In this document: positions 1 to 9,699 of the stretch, piece after piece
How positions within the stretch are numbered: position 1 is the first letter of the stretch
Layout of the letters: every line of letters begins with the position of its first letter
Assembly: GCA_032718475.1 (NCBI GenBank)
Contig: JAUCBJ010007460.1
Coordinates: 1 to 45,058 of the forward strand
Origin: Nemertoderma westbladi
Lineage: Eukaryota; Xenacoelomorpha; Nemertodermatida; Nemertodermatidae
Direction of reading: 5' to 3'
DNA: 45,058 nucleotides
The notes under the pieces: generated by a model
Database searches by the model: none
What the model was told of the DNA's origin: nothing
The model's input: the letters and a program-made list of their open reading frames with translations, nothing else
Program-made: the position numbers and the translations under genes

Positions 1-1200
1 CCCGAACTGGATCGGAAAGCCTATGCGGATAAGAATGGAATTTGTCACCGATGTGTGATAGGGGGACACAAGGTTGAGGAGTGTAAAGAAACACCAATTA
101 AGTTTGGTCAAGGCAAAGGGCAGACAATGGCGACAAGCACTGTAGGGGCGAAGAAGAGAGGAACGGTGCTACTCGGGGTAGTACCAGTGAGGGTGATCGG
201 AGAAGGCGGTCGATCGGTAACCACGCTGATGCTGGTCGACAGCGGAGCAGCCTTCACATTGGTCGAGAATTGGGTGGCCGAAGAGATAGGACTAAAGACG
301 AGGCCAAGTAGGATGGCGGTAACAACAATCTCCAGCAAAGATGAGGTCCTGGAGATGAGGACCGGATGGTGCGGAATAGCACCGGGATGCGATTATGGGG
401 CGACCATCGACCCAATCCAGGTGATAGAATCGATAAATATCAACGCCAGGCGACCAACCAACATCGAGGTCGAACAATATAGATTCCTGGACAATATCGA
501 TTTCTCTATACCAGAGGTGGACGTTAGGAAGGTATCCATTATAGTGGGAATGGATTGCCCGACGGCCCACGAGAGAATGCAGACGGTCTTCGGCGAAGAC
601 AGACAGCGTGACCCGATGGCAATTTTAACACCATTCGGGTGGACACTAAGCGGCCCAATTAGAACCAAGATTCCATTTAAGATGTTGGAGACATCAGGGT
701 GCATGTTTGCGGGAACTATGAGGGAGATGGAAGATGAAGGAGCTGAGGAGCAGCTTAGGAGACTGCTGAGACAGGACTTTGAGGGACTAAAGGAGACCGG
801 GGTCGGAACCTCGGTAGAGGATAAACAAGCAGTAGAAAGTGTAAAGGAGTCGATGAGATATGAGAAGGGACGGTACACCATAGGCATGGTGTGGAAACAG
901 CCGAAGCTACCGTTGCCTGACAACAAGAGGATGGTACTCACGAGGCTTCGCAAACTGAAGCAAACGCTGAAACGGAGCCCCGAAAAGGGTGAGTACATCC
1001 ATAAGACGATAAGGAAGTACGTCGAGAAAGGATGGGCCGTGGAGTCGCTGGTCGACGAACCGAACACGGACAGGACCTACTACCTGCCACTTCATGTGGC
1101 TCTAGATCCAAAGAAAGATAAATTGCGGATGGTAGTTGACGCATCGGCTAAAACCAATGGCAAGTGCCTAAACGACTATCTGCTAATATCTATATTCTAA
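1..1200 (+). pseudogene. BEL/Pao gag C-terminus, aspartic protease and start of RT
   Basis: The frame is open from the first base, so the true start is upstream. A CCHC zinc knuckle (C-x2-C-x4-H-x4-C) is encoded at about 49-91; it binds nucleic acid in the nucleocapsid part of Gag. The retropepsin-like protease follows, with its active-site segment LVDSGAAFTLV at about 235-267 and a typical BEL downstream part (IIVGMDCP, LTPFGWTLSGP). The last ~60 codons start the RT domain (YLPLHVALDP, VVDASAK). The frame stops at 1198-1200, where a short AT-rich repeat (TAATATCTATA) replaces expected RT sequence. The RT then resumes in another frame, so this is a broken polyprotein. Confidence 0.88.
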
Positions 1201-1207
1201 TATCTAT

Positions 1208-1971
1208 AACTCGGGAATCGAGGTCCTACTGAGATTTAGAAATGGGAGACACGCCTTCACCTGCGACATTGAAGGCATGTTCAACCAAGTCCGTGTGACG
1301 GAGGAGGATAGTGACAGCCAGCGCTTCCTATGGTACAACGGCGGCGAGGAACCGTCGATAATACCGATGTACAAGATGGTGGTGCAGAATATGGGGGCCA
1401 AGTCGTCCTCATTACGATGACTGTGGCTATAAGGGATACAGTAGAGGGGAAAGAGGAGAAGTATAGCGCCAAAGGCGTCGATATGATTCGACGCGGCTTC
1501 TATGTGGACGGCAGAATGGAATCTGGAAATACGGTTAAAGAACTACTGGATACAGGGCGCGAGGTTTGCGACATCCTGAAGGGATCCGGGTTTAACCTGA
1601 CCAAGTTCCAATCCAGCTCAGAAGAGTTTATGAAAGCCATAGAGGACAGACGGCCAGAGTCGACCATGGATAACCCCACAACAGCCAAGGGACAGGACAT
1701 GGCGAACAAAAGAGTAGAGTCCCAGCAGAAGGCACTAGGGATCGTGTGGAATCGAGAGATAGACGAGTTCAAGTATCAGCTGAGTCAGGAGGGTGCGGAC
1801 ATCCACACAAAGAGGGGCTATGTATCGTACATAGCAAGGATATACGATCCCCTAGGCCTAGCATCCCCACTATTAGTCACGGGGAAACAGATACTTAAGA
1901 AAGTATATAAGTTAAAGGACGAGTGGGATACAGAGGTCCCGGAAGAAATCAGCAAGCAGTGGAGTAAGTGA
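1208..1971 (+). pseudogene. BEL/Pao reverse transcriptase, frameshifted, catalytic residue changed
   Basis: RT sequence continues in frame 2 from 1208 (AFTCDIEGMFNQVRV holds the motif A aspartate) to about 1405, where that frame closes at 1418-1420. It then runs in frame 1 to 1971. The catalytic box, normally YVDD, reads Y-V-D-G at 1501-1512, so the second aspartate is lost. The family-typical blocks LGIVWN and RIYDPLGLASPLL follow (about 1735-1870). The frame ends at a TGA at 1969-1971, yet homology continues in the same frame. This could not make active RT: there is a frameshift, a changed active site and a nonsense codon. Confidence 0.85.
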
Positions 1972-2905
1972 ACGGGGAGTTTAGGACAGATGGGGACGTA
2001 CATCATGCCACGCGTGTATTTCCCGGATGGGGACATGACGGATCTGGATCTATACATGTTCTCTGATGCATCATTGGAAGCATACGGAGCGGCACTCTAT
2101 CTAGTACAACGAAAGGGGGGCTCATAAGCCCAGACTTGCATTCAGCAAAGCAAAGTCAACGCCGCCAGATTCAGCATCAGTCCCGAAACTTGAGTTGACA
2201 GCTGCAAGACTAGGAGTAAGGGCCACAGCCTACTTGATGGACACTATTCCCAACATAGTGGAAACACACTACTGGACGGACTCCATGGTAGTGCTAGGGT
2301 GGCTGCACAATGAGAAGACGAGATACCCTATATTCGTCACAAATAGGGTGGACGAAATAAGGGCGACGACAGAGTTGGAGAGGTGGCACTACTGCCCAAC
2401 AGACGAGAACCCAGCGGACTTGTTATCGAGGGGTGTGGTACGCCACACTTTCTTAAAGAAGGAAGTATTGTGGCAGCACGGGCCACAGTTCCTGAACGAT
2501 AGGACGGCCTGGCCACCAATGAAGAAGGTGGACCCGGGCTCAGAGGAAGTAACACTAGAGGAAGAGGGAGGAGACTCAGAAGGTGAAGAGATATATAGTC
2601 AGATGGCGAGGGAAATCAGGGAGGTGCAACCAAAGTCAGAAGAACCATGCGATAACCCGATGGATAAACTCCTCAGCTACAGCTCAAGTTGGTACAAGAC
2701 CAAGAAGTTGGTGGCGTACTGGAGAGCCTTCGGGAATTTCCTCAAGGGAATTGGCAAGGACGCCAAGAGGAAACCAAACATCGATCTGGAGGGAGCGGCC
2801 AAGGCCGTGATTCGGTACGAACAGAAAAGGTACTACGGCGACGAAGTGGAGCGCGTCAGTAAACAACAACATCTTCGTCGGGACAGCGAGCTCATCACAC
2901 TGTAG
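1972..2905 (+). pseudogene. BEL/Pao RNase H and connecting region
   Basis: The first RNase H aspartate lies in FSDASLEAYGAALYL (about 2059-2103), in the same frame as the preceding RT. That frame closes at TAA 2125-2127, just after a run of six G's, a likely slippage site. Homology goes on in frame 2 with LELTAARLG (2186 onward; glutamate ligand) and YWTDSMVVLGWL (about 2270; aspartate ligand). The BEL/Pao signature NPADLLSRG follows at about 2410. The stretch after it is an acidic linker (EEVTLEEEGGDSEGEE). The frame ends at TAG 2903-2905, but similarity to the integrase N-terminus continues beyond, so this stop is a disabling mutation. Confidence 0.83.
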
Positions 2906-4146
2906 CCACAACTCAATGACGATGGGATCCTAGTAATGAACTCCAGAGTGCTAAATACCAACAGCCTCATCATCCCACCGAAACCCATTATCATCCCAAA
3001 TAGATCGCCGATAGTCCACCAGATCATTTGGGACTCCCACAAGTCGATATTGCACGGGGCACCAACCAGACCCTCACGGAGATATGGAGAACCTTCTGGA
3101 TCACACAGCTAAGAAAGAAAGTGAAGGCGGTAGTGGGGCAGTGCCAGACCTGCCGACGGACGAGGAAGGAGCGGGCCATACAGGAGATGGCGCCATTACC
3201 GGCCAGTAGGGTGAGACAGCATGATCCGCCATTCACGCACTGCGGTGTAGATATGTTCGGGCTGATAAAGATCAGGGTGATGCGGCACACGGAGAAGCGC
3301 TACGGCATCATCTTCGTATGTAACAACACGCGGGCGTTAGGAATAGAACTCGCCCAAGACGCAACCGCATCGGCATTTATCAATGCCCTAGAGAGATTCA
3401 GAGACCGCAAAGGTGGGACGATCGCAGTGATCTACTCCAACAATAGAACCAACTTTGTGGGGGTGGAGAACGAGCTGACGGAGGCCTTAGACATCCTGGA
3501 AGGAGAGGATGTCAGGGCAGCCATGAGGAGACGACAGGTGAAGTGGGAAAGGAGGACGCCGTATGCTCCGCATACTTTAGGATGCGTCGAGAGACTCGTG
3601 GGTAGTTCCAAGCGTCTGATGACGAAGTTGATGAACACCCACATGGTGACAGAAGATGTGCTAAGGACGGTGCTAGCTAAGTGCGAGGGTATCATTAATA
3701 GCAGACCGCTATACCCAGAAAATGACGACCCAGAATCACTAGATGTGCTGACACCCAGTCACTTTCTAATGGAGAGGCTGGTGACCATCGACATGCGGGG
3801 TGTAGACCCAGATGACATACACTCCCGACAGAGTTGGAAAGTCGCTAAGGCGATAAGCGCAGAGTACTGGAGCAGGTGGGTCGAGGAATACCTACCCACA
3901 TTACATAGGAGGAGCAAGTGGAGAAATACCACTAGAGAGTTAAAGAAGGGTGATTTGGTGATCGTCACGGACGACACCATCATCAACAATCAGTGGAGGC
4001 TAGCAAGAATAGTAGACACTTACTCCGACGAGGACGGAAGAGTCCGATCGGTGGAAGTACGGATAGGGGGCAAGATAGTAGCGAAAGATAGAAAGACCTA
4101 CAGGAGGGCTGTAGGGAAATGTTGCCTACTAGAAGGGGCACCATAG
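2906..4146 (+). pseudogene. BEL/Pao integrase, catalytic Asp replaced
   Basis: The integrase N-terminal zinc-binding region starts in frame 2 (HQIIWDSHKS) and moves to frame 1 near 3050, giving one more frameshift. From 3028 the frame is open to the stop at 4144-4146. Visible parts are CQTC of the HHCC region (about 3142), GVDMF with the first catalytic Asp (about 3244), and YSNNRTNFVG (about 3433), where family members have SDNGTNF, so the second catalytic Asp is Asn. APHTLGCVERLV (about 3565) keeps the catalytic Glu. A C-terminal domain with KKGDLVIVTDD and WRLARIVDTY follows, as in BEL/Pao pol proteins. It would insert cDNA into the genome if active; this copy is not expected to be. Confidence 0.87.
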
Positions 4147-4239
4147 AGTTTAGTCGTCCAAGAGTTGGACTGAAGGGGGTGGGATTGAGGGCGAGATGCC
4201 CTTCCCACAAAAAAATATAAAAATAAAAAATAATAAAAT

Positions 4240-4436
4240 AAATAAAATAATAGAAAGAAAGAAAGTTAGAGAGGAGAAAGTCAGAAAGTGATAGTAGTAG
4301 ATAGTATGTAGCACTAAGTAGTAGATAGAAAGTTAGCAGAAGTTAGTTGTAGTTAGAAAGTTAGTAGTAGTTGGAAGGCTAGCAGAAGTTAGTTGTAGTT
4401 AGAAATTTAGTAATTGTTAGAAAGTTGATAGAAGTT
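4240..4436 (+). repeat. degenerate GTTAG/AGTAG-rich simple repeat
   Basis: Purine-rich stretch built from imperfect units such as AGTTAGTAGTAG and AGAAAGTTAG, directly after a short AT-rich run that follows the integrase stop. Similar GTTAG-type sequence resumes at 4743-4862. No ORF is credible. It belongs to the 3' untranslated part of the BEL element. Confidence 0.7.
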
Positions 4437-4742
4437 AGTACCGTGAGAGCTAGAACTTAGAAATCAGGGAGTGTGGTATAGAGACATACCACGGAAGTAA
4501 GAGGGTACATAGTACCAGGAGAGGTAGAAGTTAGAGATCAGGGAGTGTGGTATAGAGACATACCACGGGAGTAAGAGGGTACATAGTACCGGGAGAGGTA
4601 GAAGTTAGAGATCAGGGAGTGTGGTATAGAGAGACATACCATGGGAGTAAGAGGGTACATAGTACCGGGAGAGTTAGAAGTTAGGAATAGGGAGTGTGGT
4701 ATGGAGACATACCACGAGGGTAGTAGGAGGGTACATAGTACC
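4437..4742 (+). repeat. four tandem units of 74-76 bp, each with two small hairpins
   Basis: Units begin with AGTACC at 4437, 4511, 4585 and 4661, with a fifth start at 4737, so periods are 74, 74, 76 and 76 bp. Each unit holds an inverted repeat GTGGTAT-AGAGAC-ATACCAC (with small changes) and a second one, GGTAC-ATA-GTACC, across the unit boundary. It lies between integrase and the 3' LTR of the BEL element. The stems are kept in most units although single bases differ. Confidence 0.85.
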
Positions 4743-4875
4743 GTTAGAGAGTTAGTAGAGTTGGAATCTTAGTAGAGTTAGAGACTTAGTAGAGTTAGAG
4801 AGTTAATAGAGTTAGTAGTAAGAGAGTTACATGGGAAGTAGTAAGTAAGAAGTAAGTAGAGAGATAGGTACAAAA

Positions 4876-5163
4876 ATGATAGCACAGACTAGGGGCAAAT
4901 GTGGACAAAAAAAATCTAAATTAAAAATTAAGATTATCAGGACCACCCCCGAACTACAAAAGAGCCTCAAGGTGGCCTTCGGAGGTCTGGTAGACCACCC
5001 GGGGCTGAAGGACGAGTCGGTGTACTACAACAACCGGCATCTAGTAGACAGGGAGGTGGATACACCATATCAGAGGTGGGAGAAGTTGGAAGTTGGAAGT
5101 TGTACCGTAGTCAAGCACAACCCTTTTCCAATTACCTACTGGGACTGGGGATTAATTGACTAG
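4876..5163 (+). CDS. unrecognised 95-codon ORF in the BEL 3' region
   Basis: ATG at 4876, stop at 5161-5163. I do not recognise the product. It begins with a basic stretch (KCGQKKSKLKIKI) and ends with an acidic, tryptophan-containing tail (YWDWGLID). It has no clear signal peptide, membrane segment or zinc motif. It lies between the tandem repeats and the hairpin-rich segment before the polypurine tract, where some LTR elements carry an extra gene, but nothing shows an envelope-like protein. Its codon use is less repetitive than the flanks, so it could be a remnant of a real small gene or a chance ORF. Confidence 0.3.
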   Translation: MIAQTRGKCGQKKSKLKIKIIRTTPELQKSLKVAFGGLVDHPGLKDESVYYNNRHLVDREVDTPYQRWEKLEVGSCTVVKHNPFPITYWDWGLID

Positions 5164-5400
5164 GGCGACAGGACGGGACTTAGACGGTTCCCACTAACAT
5201 GATGCGCACATGTGTGGGGCCCAATAAGTGTGTAAGGGATGAAAGTGAGAATGAGAATCGGGGTGGGGGGGAATGGAGAGGAGGTTTGACAGGATAAGGG
5301 AAAGTGAGAGGAGTGCGATTCGGGTGTGGGGAACGAGTACGATAGAGTAGAGTGGAGTTGGAGTGGAGCTGAAGTGAACTTAGAGTGAGAGGAGTTTTAA

Positions 5401-5629
5401 AATTGTGTGAGGAGTCCACAATTGTCTCAAACAGAGACGTCAGATGTCTTGGTGCAACATAGATTGCGGTTGCACCAAGAGAGGGTAGTAACATCATACC
5501 CAGAGGGAGCGGCCTGGAAAGCCGACTCCAAGTAAGAGAACTCCACCTCACACCCGATAATAGATCGGGTTCCAGCGGAATTGAAGCGCACTCGAAGGTG
5601 ATGCTATCTTCTCACCGGGAAGATAGCAT
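5401..5629 (+). other. chain of perfect stem-loops before the polypurine tract
   Basis: Successive perfect inverted repeats: AATTGTG/CACAATT (5401-5407, 5417-5423), GTCTC/GAGAC (5424-5428, 5434-5438), CTTGGTGCAAC/GTTGCACCAAG (5448-5458, 5469-5479), ACCCGAT/ATCGGGT (5552-5558, 5564-5570) and ATGCTATCTTC/GAAGATAGCAT (5601-5611, 5619-5629). A longer-range pair GCGGAATTGAA/TTCAATTCCGC (5575-5585 with 5649-5659) encloses the last hairpin, the polypurine tract and the LTR edge. In the retroelement RNA these would fold as a row of hairpins. The role (packaging, polypurine tract use, RNA 3' end) is inference. Confidence 0.8.
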
Positions 5630-5638
5630 GGGAGGGAG
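5630..5638 (+). promoter_or_regulatory. polypurine tract
   Basis: The purine run GGGAGGGAG directly precedes the TGTGAGCGG start of the 3' LTR. This is the position of the primer for plus-strand DNA synthesis in LTR retroelements. It lies in the loop between the two arms of the 5575-5659 inverted repeat. Confidence 0.7.
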
Positions 5639-6205
5639 TGTGAGCGGATTCAATTCCGCCTCACTATCCCAATAAAGTTGGGAAGTGGCACCTTTTTCAG
5701 CAATATTGGGGATACGAGATTAATCATAACTAATCTCGTATCACCCCCAATAACGGGGACAACACACGGCCCCGAAGGCCACACACAAAAGAGGTTAGAG
5801 GTCAAGCTACCTCGAGAGGGAAAGTATCAGCAGCGGGGGGGAAGCACTCCCACAGAGGTGGGAGCCGAGAATTAGTATATCAACCAATGGGAGAGGAGAG
5901 CATCCACTGAACGAAGGCCAAGGTAGTGTAGCCATAATTAGACATATATATTATATCTCATTGCCGGTCAGTAGTTCAGTCATCTCAGTCATCAAGTGCA
6001 GATCAGTGACATTTCGTACTGTCACCGTCATTACCGGTACAACATCTTATATTACAACAACTGTACTATTATATTCAGTTTACTCATTTACTCATATCTG
6101 CATTAAGCTTAACAATATTAGACCAACAGCAACAAACTATCTTTTCCCAATTACACGGTGACGCGTAACCTAATCAACCGGTCGGGATCCCCTGATCCCG
6201 TCACA
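5639..6205 (+). repeat. 3' LTR of the BEL/Pao element (567 bp)
   Basis: It starts TGTGAGCGGATTC and ends GGGATCCCCTGATCCCGTCACA, giving the TG...CA termini of an LTR. The same sequence in solo form at 41610-42226 fixes both borders. Inside are hairpins TCCCAA/TTGGGA (5667-5683) and GATACGAGATTA/TAATCTCGTATC (5711-5722, 5731-5742). The latter extends to an outer TATTGGG/CCCAATA pair. A terminal CGGGATC/GATCCCG stem lies at the 3' edge. A TATA-like stretch (ATATATATTATAT, about 5944-5957) is the likely core promoter region. Confidence 0.9.
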
Positions 6206-6471
6206 AAAAACCTCAGTGGGAATCAAGATAAATGCAATGTAATATGTTTAAAAATTTGAAATTTCGAGCTTGCACATTAGGTGCACTTCTGGTAAACAGT
6301 AAAACTTTTAATTTTTAATAAAATTGGTAATAATTACATCACCACTCCAAAAACTTCATAGGAAAAGTGAAGACATTTCGCTGCCCTACGCCCTTTGCTT
6401 TTGGTGCTGCAGCGCACCAAAAAAACTTGTCCCCAGGATACCACTACCCCCTCCCCCCGGCCGAAATAGGG
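6206..6471 (+). mobile_element. right end of a second-type piggyBac-like element
   Basis: The segment ends CCCCCGGCCGAAATAGGG followed by TTAA (6472-6475). Read from the other strand this is TTAA, then CCCTATT, then CCGG and a G-rich tract, which matches both termini of the element at 23789-28340. Body sequence is AT-rich and noncoding, with a TTTTGGTGCTGCAGCGCACC dyad near 6400. The left end is not visible; the BEL element may have inserted into it. Confidence 0.5.
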
Positions 6472-6475
6472 TTAA

Positions 6476-7154
6476 AAAGTTTAAAAATGTTTAAATTATG
6501 TTCTTGGTTGTGTTAAATTAGATTTTTGCAGTATATTTTGAGGTTTATTTTTTAGTTCGTAATAATTGATTGAATAATGTACATGATTTTACATTCTGTA
6601 TGTACAGTATGCATTAATTTACAATTTCTTTCTGTAATTATTTCTATTTTAATATGTACTGTATATTATAAAAAAATTTAATGAATTTGTTTATTAAATT
6701 TAATTTATAGTCAATCCCCAGCCAGGATTGAGAAGAACCCAGTTTCACCATCTAGCCGGTGTGCCTGAGATTCTTTGAATTTTTTTAGTGAAGTAGACAT
6801 ACTGTACAGTACGTAAATTTACGGCTGCTTTTTTTATTCAGAAAGAAAGTTATTCGGTGCAAAAATATGTGTTTTGGTATTATATATGTATTTTGGTATT
6901 ATATGTGTTTTGGTTTCTGTTAAAATTATTTTTGAGTGATGATATTTATTTATTTTGGCAATCAAGATGTATTATTTTAGTTCAGAATGTTTCATTTGGG
7001 ACAAAATGGATGTTTTTTGGTCACTTCAGCAACTTGCTTGGGCTGCCACCAAACATCGAGGTCAGCCCTACAAGGAAAATACTGTATATAACAAATATAC
7101 TGTATAATAAAATATATAACAAGACGCTACCTATAGAAACAGGCCGAACTCCAA
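6476..7154. other. AT-rich noncoding stretch
   Basis: Low-complexity AT-rich sequence with short direct repeats (TTTTGGTATTATAT around 6871-6910) and TACTGTACAGTA-type palindromes (about 6800). I find no supported gene. An open frame of about 100 codons here encodes only hydrophobic low-complexity sequence. Confidence 0.6.
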
Positions 7155-7358
7155 AGAAGCATTAAAAGCATGTCCAATAATAAAGCGAGTGGATTAGATG
7201 AAATCCCAGCGGAGGTATGGAAAACATGAGTGCTAAACAGACCATTATTGAATGTTTGCAACCGGATGTTAAAAGGGGAAATGCCACCACCAATTTGGAC
7301 TAAAGGTCAACTAAAGCCTCTCCCTAAGAAAGGAGACCTCGGTGTTATGGGTGAATGA
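7155..7358 (+). pseudogene. short LINE reverse transcriptase scrap
   Basis: The plus-strand frame from 7155 encodes SNNKASGLDEIPAEVWK followed, after an in-frame TGA, by MPPPIWTKGQLKPLPKKGD. These are the RT 0-2 region blocks of non-LTR retrotransposons (KASGLDEIPAE and PLPKKGD). It is a different family from the RTE-like elements elsewhere in this window, which have RASGVDGVPPEV. Only about 65 codons remain, with one internal stop, and no catalytic YxDD box is present. Confidence 0.7.
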
Positions 7359-7439
7359 GTGGTTTCATATTATTACAACTTTTTGTTTGGCACAGCTTTT
7401 GCAAAGTCGGCAAGTCATGTTTTCTGGTGCGCTGATTCT

Positions 7440-8115
7440 ATGGAATACATTTCTAATGCTCCAGATCATTGCTACTCGTATTTTTCGGCGTAATATGGCA
7501 AATTTTGGTGCTAGCACAAAATTTCGTACCCAACCCATCACAAAAATTTACAAGTTTGAGATGTCCAGTGCTGTTTTTATTGATTCCATCGGATTCAGAA
7601 CCCTCATGAACCAGTATAACGCAAGAAAAAAGTTGATACAATCGATTGATCAATTTGCTTATTTTCAAAAATTTGGTGCTGGCACAACAATTTTCAACCT
7701 CCGCCGAAAAATACAAGTTTAAAAATTTTTGAGCAATTTTTACTTATTCCAATGAAGTCAGAACCCTCACAAACCCATATAACGCAAGAACGGTGACACA
7801 ATCAATTGATATATTTGATTGTTTTCAAAATTTGGCGCCACACTAAATTTTGCACCCACTTCGAAAAATATACGTTTCAGATGTCTAGTTAGATAATTAT
7901 TTATTCCATTAAATTCAGAACCCCCATAAACATATAAAATGCGAGTAATAAGTTGTCACAATCACTTGAACTATTGAATCGAAAATTTCGTGGTATCACC
8001 ACATTTCCCAGGCGAAAAAACCCCTACTGTGCAAAAAACATGTTCAAACAATCAATTTAGAAAATTGACATATTTCAACATTTGCTGTTGGCTCCAAAAT
8101 TTGGCACCCGCCGAA
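7440..8115 (-). repeat. ~162-bp tandem array, inverted copy of that at 24123-24890
   Basis: On the minus strand this is the same tandem repeat as at 24123-24890. The boundary motif CCGAAAAATACAAGTT (complement AACTTGTATTTTTCGG) or a degenerate form recurs about every 160 bp (near 7550, 7710, 7868). Each unit holds the dyad AATTTGGTGC...GCACCAAAT and a TTCTTGCGTTATA...GGGTTCTGA block. The array is broken at 8115, where it runs into a CT repeat. Open frames across it are by-products. Confidence 0.75.
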
Positions 8116-8431
8116 AAATCTCTCTCTCTCTCTCCCCCTATTGGCGGTGGCATAATATTGGGATGTTGTCACCATGTAGGTGTAGATATGTAATTGCAAT
8201 GCACTGTACCAATAAATATACTAAATAGAACAGCTCATATTGCGCGGTCATGTGACTACCATTGATCACTACCATGATTCTATTGGCAAGGCAGGGAACA
8301 GGGAGCTCCTGCTTGTACAGTAAGCTTGACCTTTGTAGCTTACAAGCTGAGGTGTTAATCGTTTCCATTTTTTTGGCTAATAACAGTTTAAGGTGACATA
8401 TTGATTTTCTGGATGGCGCAATGCTCTCAGG
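8116..8431. other. CT microsatellite and unassigned noncoding DNA
   Basis: A short (TC)n run at about 8117-8132 is followed by about 300 bp with no recognisable gene or repeat family. The segment ends at the border of the duplicated block at about 8432. Confidence 0.5.
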
Positions 8432-8509
8432 GCTCGCTCCCATGACAAAATGCCTCCCCAGATGGCTGGTCCAATGTCGGTAGTACACCCACAACAGCAA
8501 CAATAACTA

Positions 8510-8861
8510 TCTTTTTATGATGTTAAGAGGGAAGTCAAGGAACAACAGAAACGTGAGCAAAGCATCATAATCCGAGGCTTACCTGTCAACAATAACGATT
8601 CAGATATAGACTATCAATGCACTACTCCAGTAGGAATTTAATACATTTGACTGTGTAGAATCTATTACTTCCAGAGCACCAGCAAAAGACTCCAAACCAT
8701 CAAGGTTAATAATGAAACTCATATCAATTACTTTTAAGGATGAAAGCTTGCGCTCAAAGAAATTGTTACGTAATTTCCATGCATACTCGAATGTCTACGT
8801 TGATCAGGATCTAACCAGGCTACAATCGGAGCAACTTTTCCTCAAGCGTGAGGAAAGGTGA
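8510..8861 (+). pseudogene. LINE ORF1 (RRM-like) remnant, copy A
   Basis: Matches the open fragment at 16533-16886 but has lost two bases after GATATAGACT near 8604 and gained in-frame stops. The protein began IIIRGLPVNNNDSDID, like the RNA-recognition fold of nucleic-acid-binding ORF1 proteins of invertebrate LINEs. The blocks LLRNFHAYSNVYVDQDLT and REER close it at the TGA 8859-8861. Confidence 0.55.
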
Positions 8862-9054
8862 CGCTCACATATCTCGTTGCAGGCTGCTCAGGTGCTGCTC
8901 AGGTAACTACGTCAGTCCATCAGGACTGAAGTGCCATAGGTGCCGAAACTATGGTACCGCAGCTCTCAAATAGTCCAATCCAATTAGGCCTACTCTAGAA
9001 CACATCCTGTGTCTTTATGGGGTCGGTAATCAGTCTCAGTTTGCCAGTCTGCCC

Positions 9055-9330
9055 CTAGAGGGTGAAATGTACGAAAGTGATAACCTTCGAGATTTCCATG
9101 ATCTTAATCTGTTTAAGCTGAATCTTGGAATATAGGCCCATCGACATATGTATCAGATAACATGCTGGGTCTTTTTGAGCAACGTTATTCATCTGCAATT
9201 CTCTGGTCTGACGCTGACGTCTGAAAGTGAAAATCTTCACCCATTTCCGAGATTTTAATTCGTTTAAGCTGAATCTTGGCATATATGACATATTATACCA
9301 CAGGTGTGATTTTGGTTTCACCATGTATGC
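9055..9330. repeat. two diverged direct repeats of ~155 bp, copy A
   Basis: The blocks GAAAGTGATAACCTTCGAGA...TTTAAGCTGAATCTTGGAATAT and GAAAGTGAAAATCTTCACCC...TTTAAGCTGAATCTTGGCATAT lie about 155 bp apart. The same pair occurs in copy B at 17071-17345. A minus-strand frame of about 100 codons is open in both copies, but nothing in it is recognisable and the repeat structure argues for noncoding DNA. Confidence 0.5.
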
Positions 9331-9699
9331 TTCAAAGGGACTAGTCAGGGCGCATTTCCTAGGCATACTTTCCCAGGGCTAGGGCTGCCTTGCACACTTA
9401 AATGAATACTGGACCTCTAGGGAGTATAGTTCTTGGGGGACATCACCGGTGTAGAAGGCAACAGGTACTACTACCCAGCATCAGGTAATAAAGTAGTAGA
9501 GTGCCTATGTAGGCACCAGGTACTATGGTTTTTTGTATGCTGCTTAGTGCTTTTTTAAAGACAAACTACCTGTAGACAAAGGTATAAAAAGACACATAAA
9601 AGTGATAAAAAAAGAACCTCACCCACCACCATACATACCAGGCTACTACTGTACAGTGTTGCTTAGCTTAGAATTGTTAAATGTAGTGCGAGCGGGAAT

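Larger units (their letters stand above)
1..6205 (+). mobile_element. BEL/Pao LTR retrotransposon, 5' part outside the window
   Basis: Domain order is gag CCHC knuckle, aspartic protease, RT, RNase H, integrase, 3' untranslated region, polypurine tract and LTR. The protease (VDSGA), the RT tail (YDPLGLASP), the RNase H block (YWTDS) and the integrase tail are all of the BEL/Pao type. The coding part carries at least three frameshifts and several stops, so the copy is dead. Its G/A-rich, fairly GC-rich composition differs sharply from the AT-rich DNA that follows. The 5' LTR and most of gag lie upstream of base 1. The five bases after the LTR (6206-6210) are AAAAA and could be one target-site duplicate, but the partner is not visible. 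Confidence 0.93.

Noticed and set aside
5180-5551. 123-codon minus-strand ORF in the BEL 3' region
   Set aside because: Pro/Ser/Leu-rich translation of the complement of G/A-rich sequence and hairpins; no domain.
6857-7165. 102-codon plus-strand ORF
   Set aside because: Low-complexity hydrophobic translation of AT-rich repeats (VFWYY, LVLYVFW); no domain.
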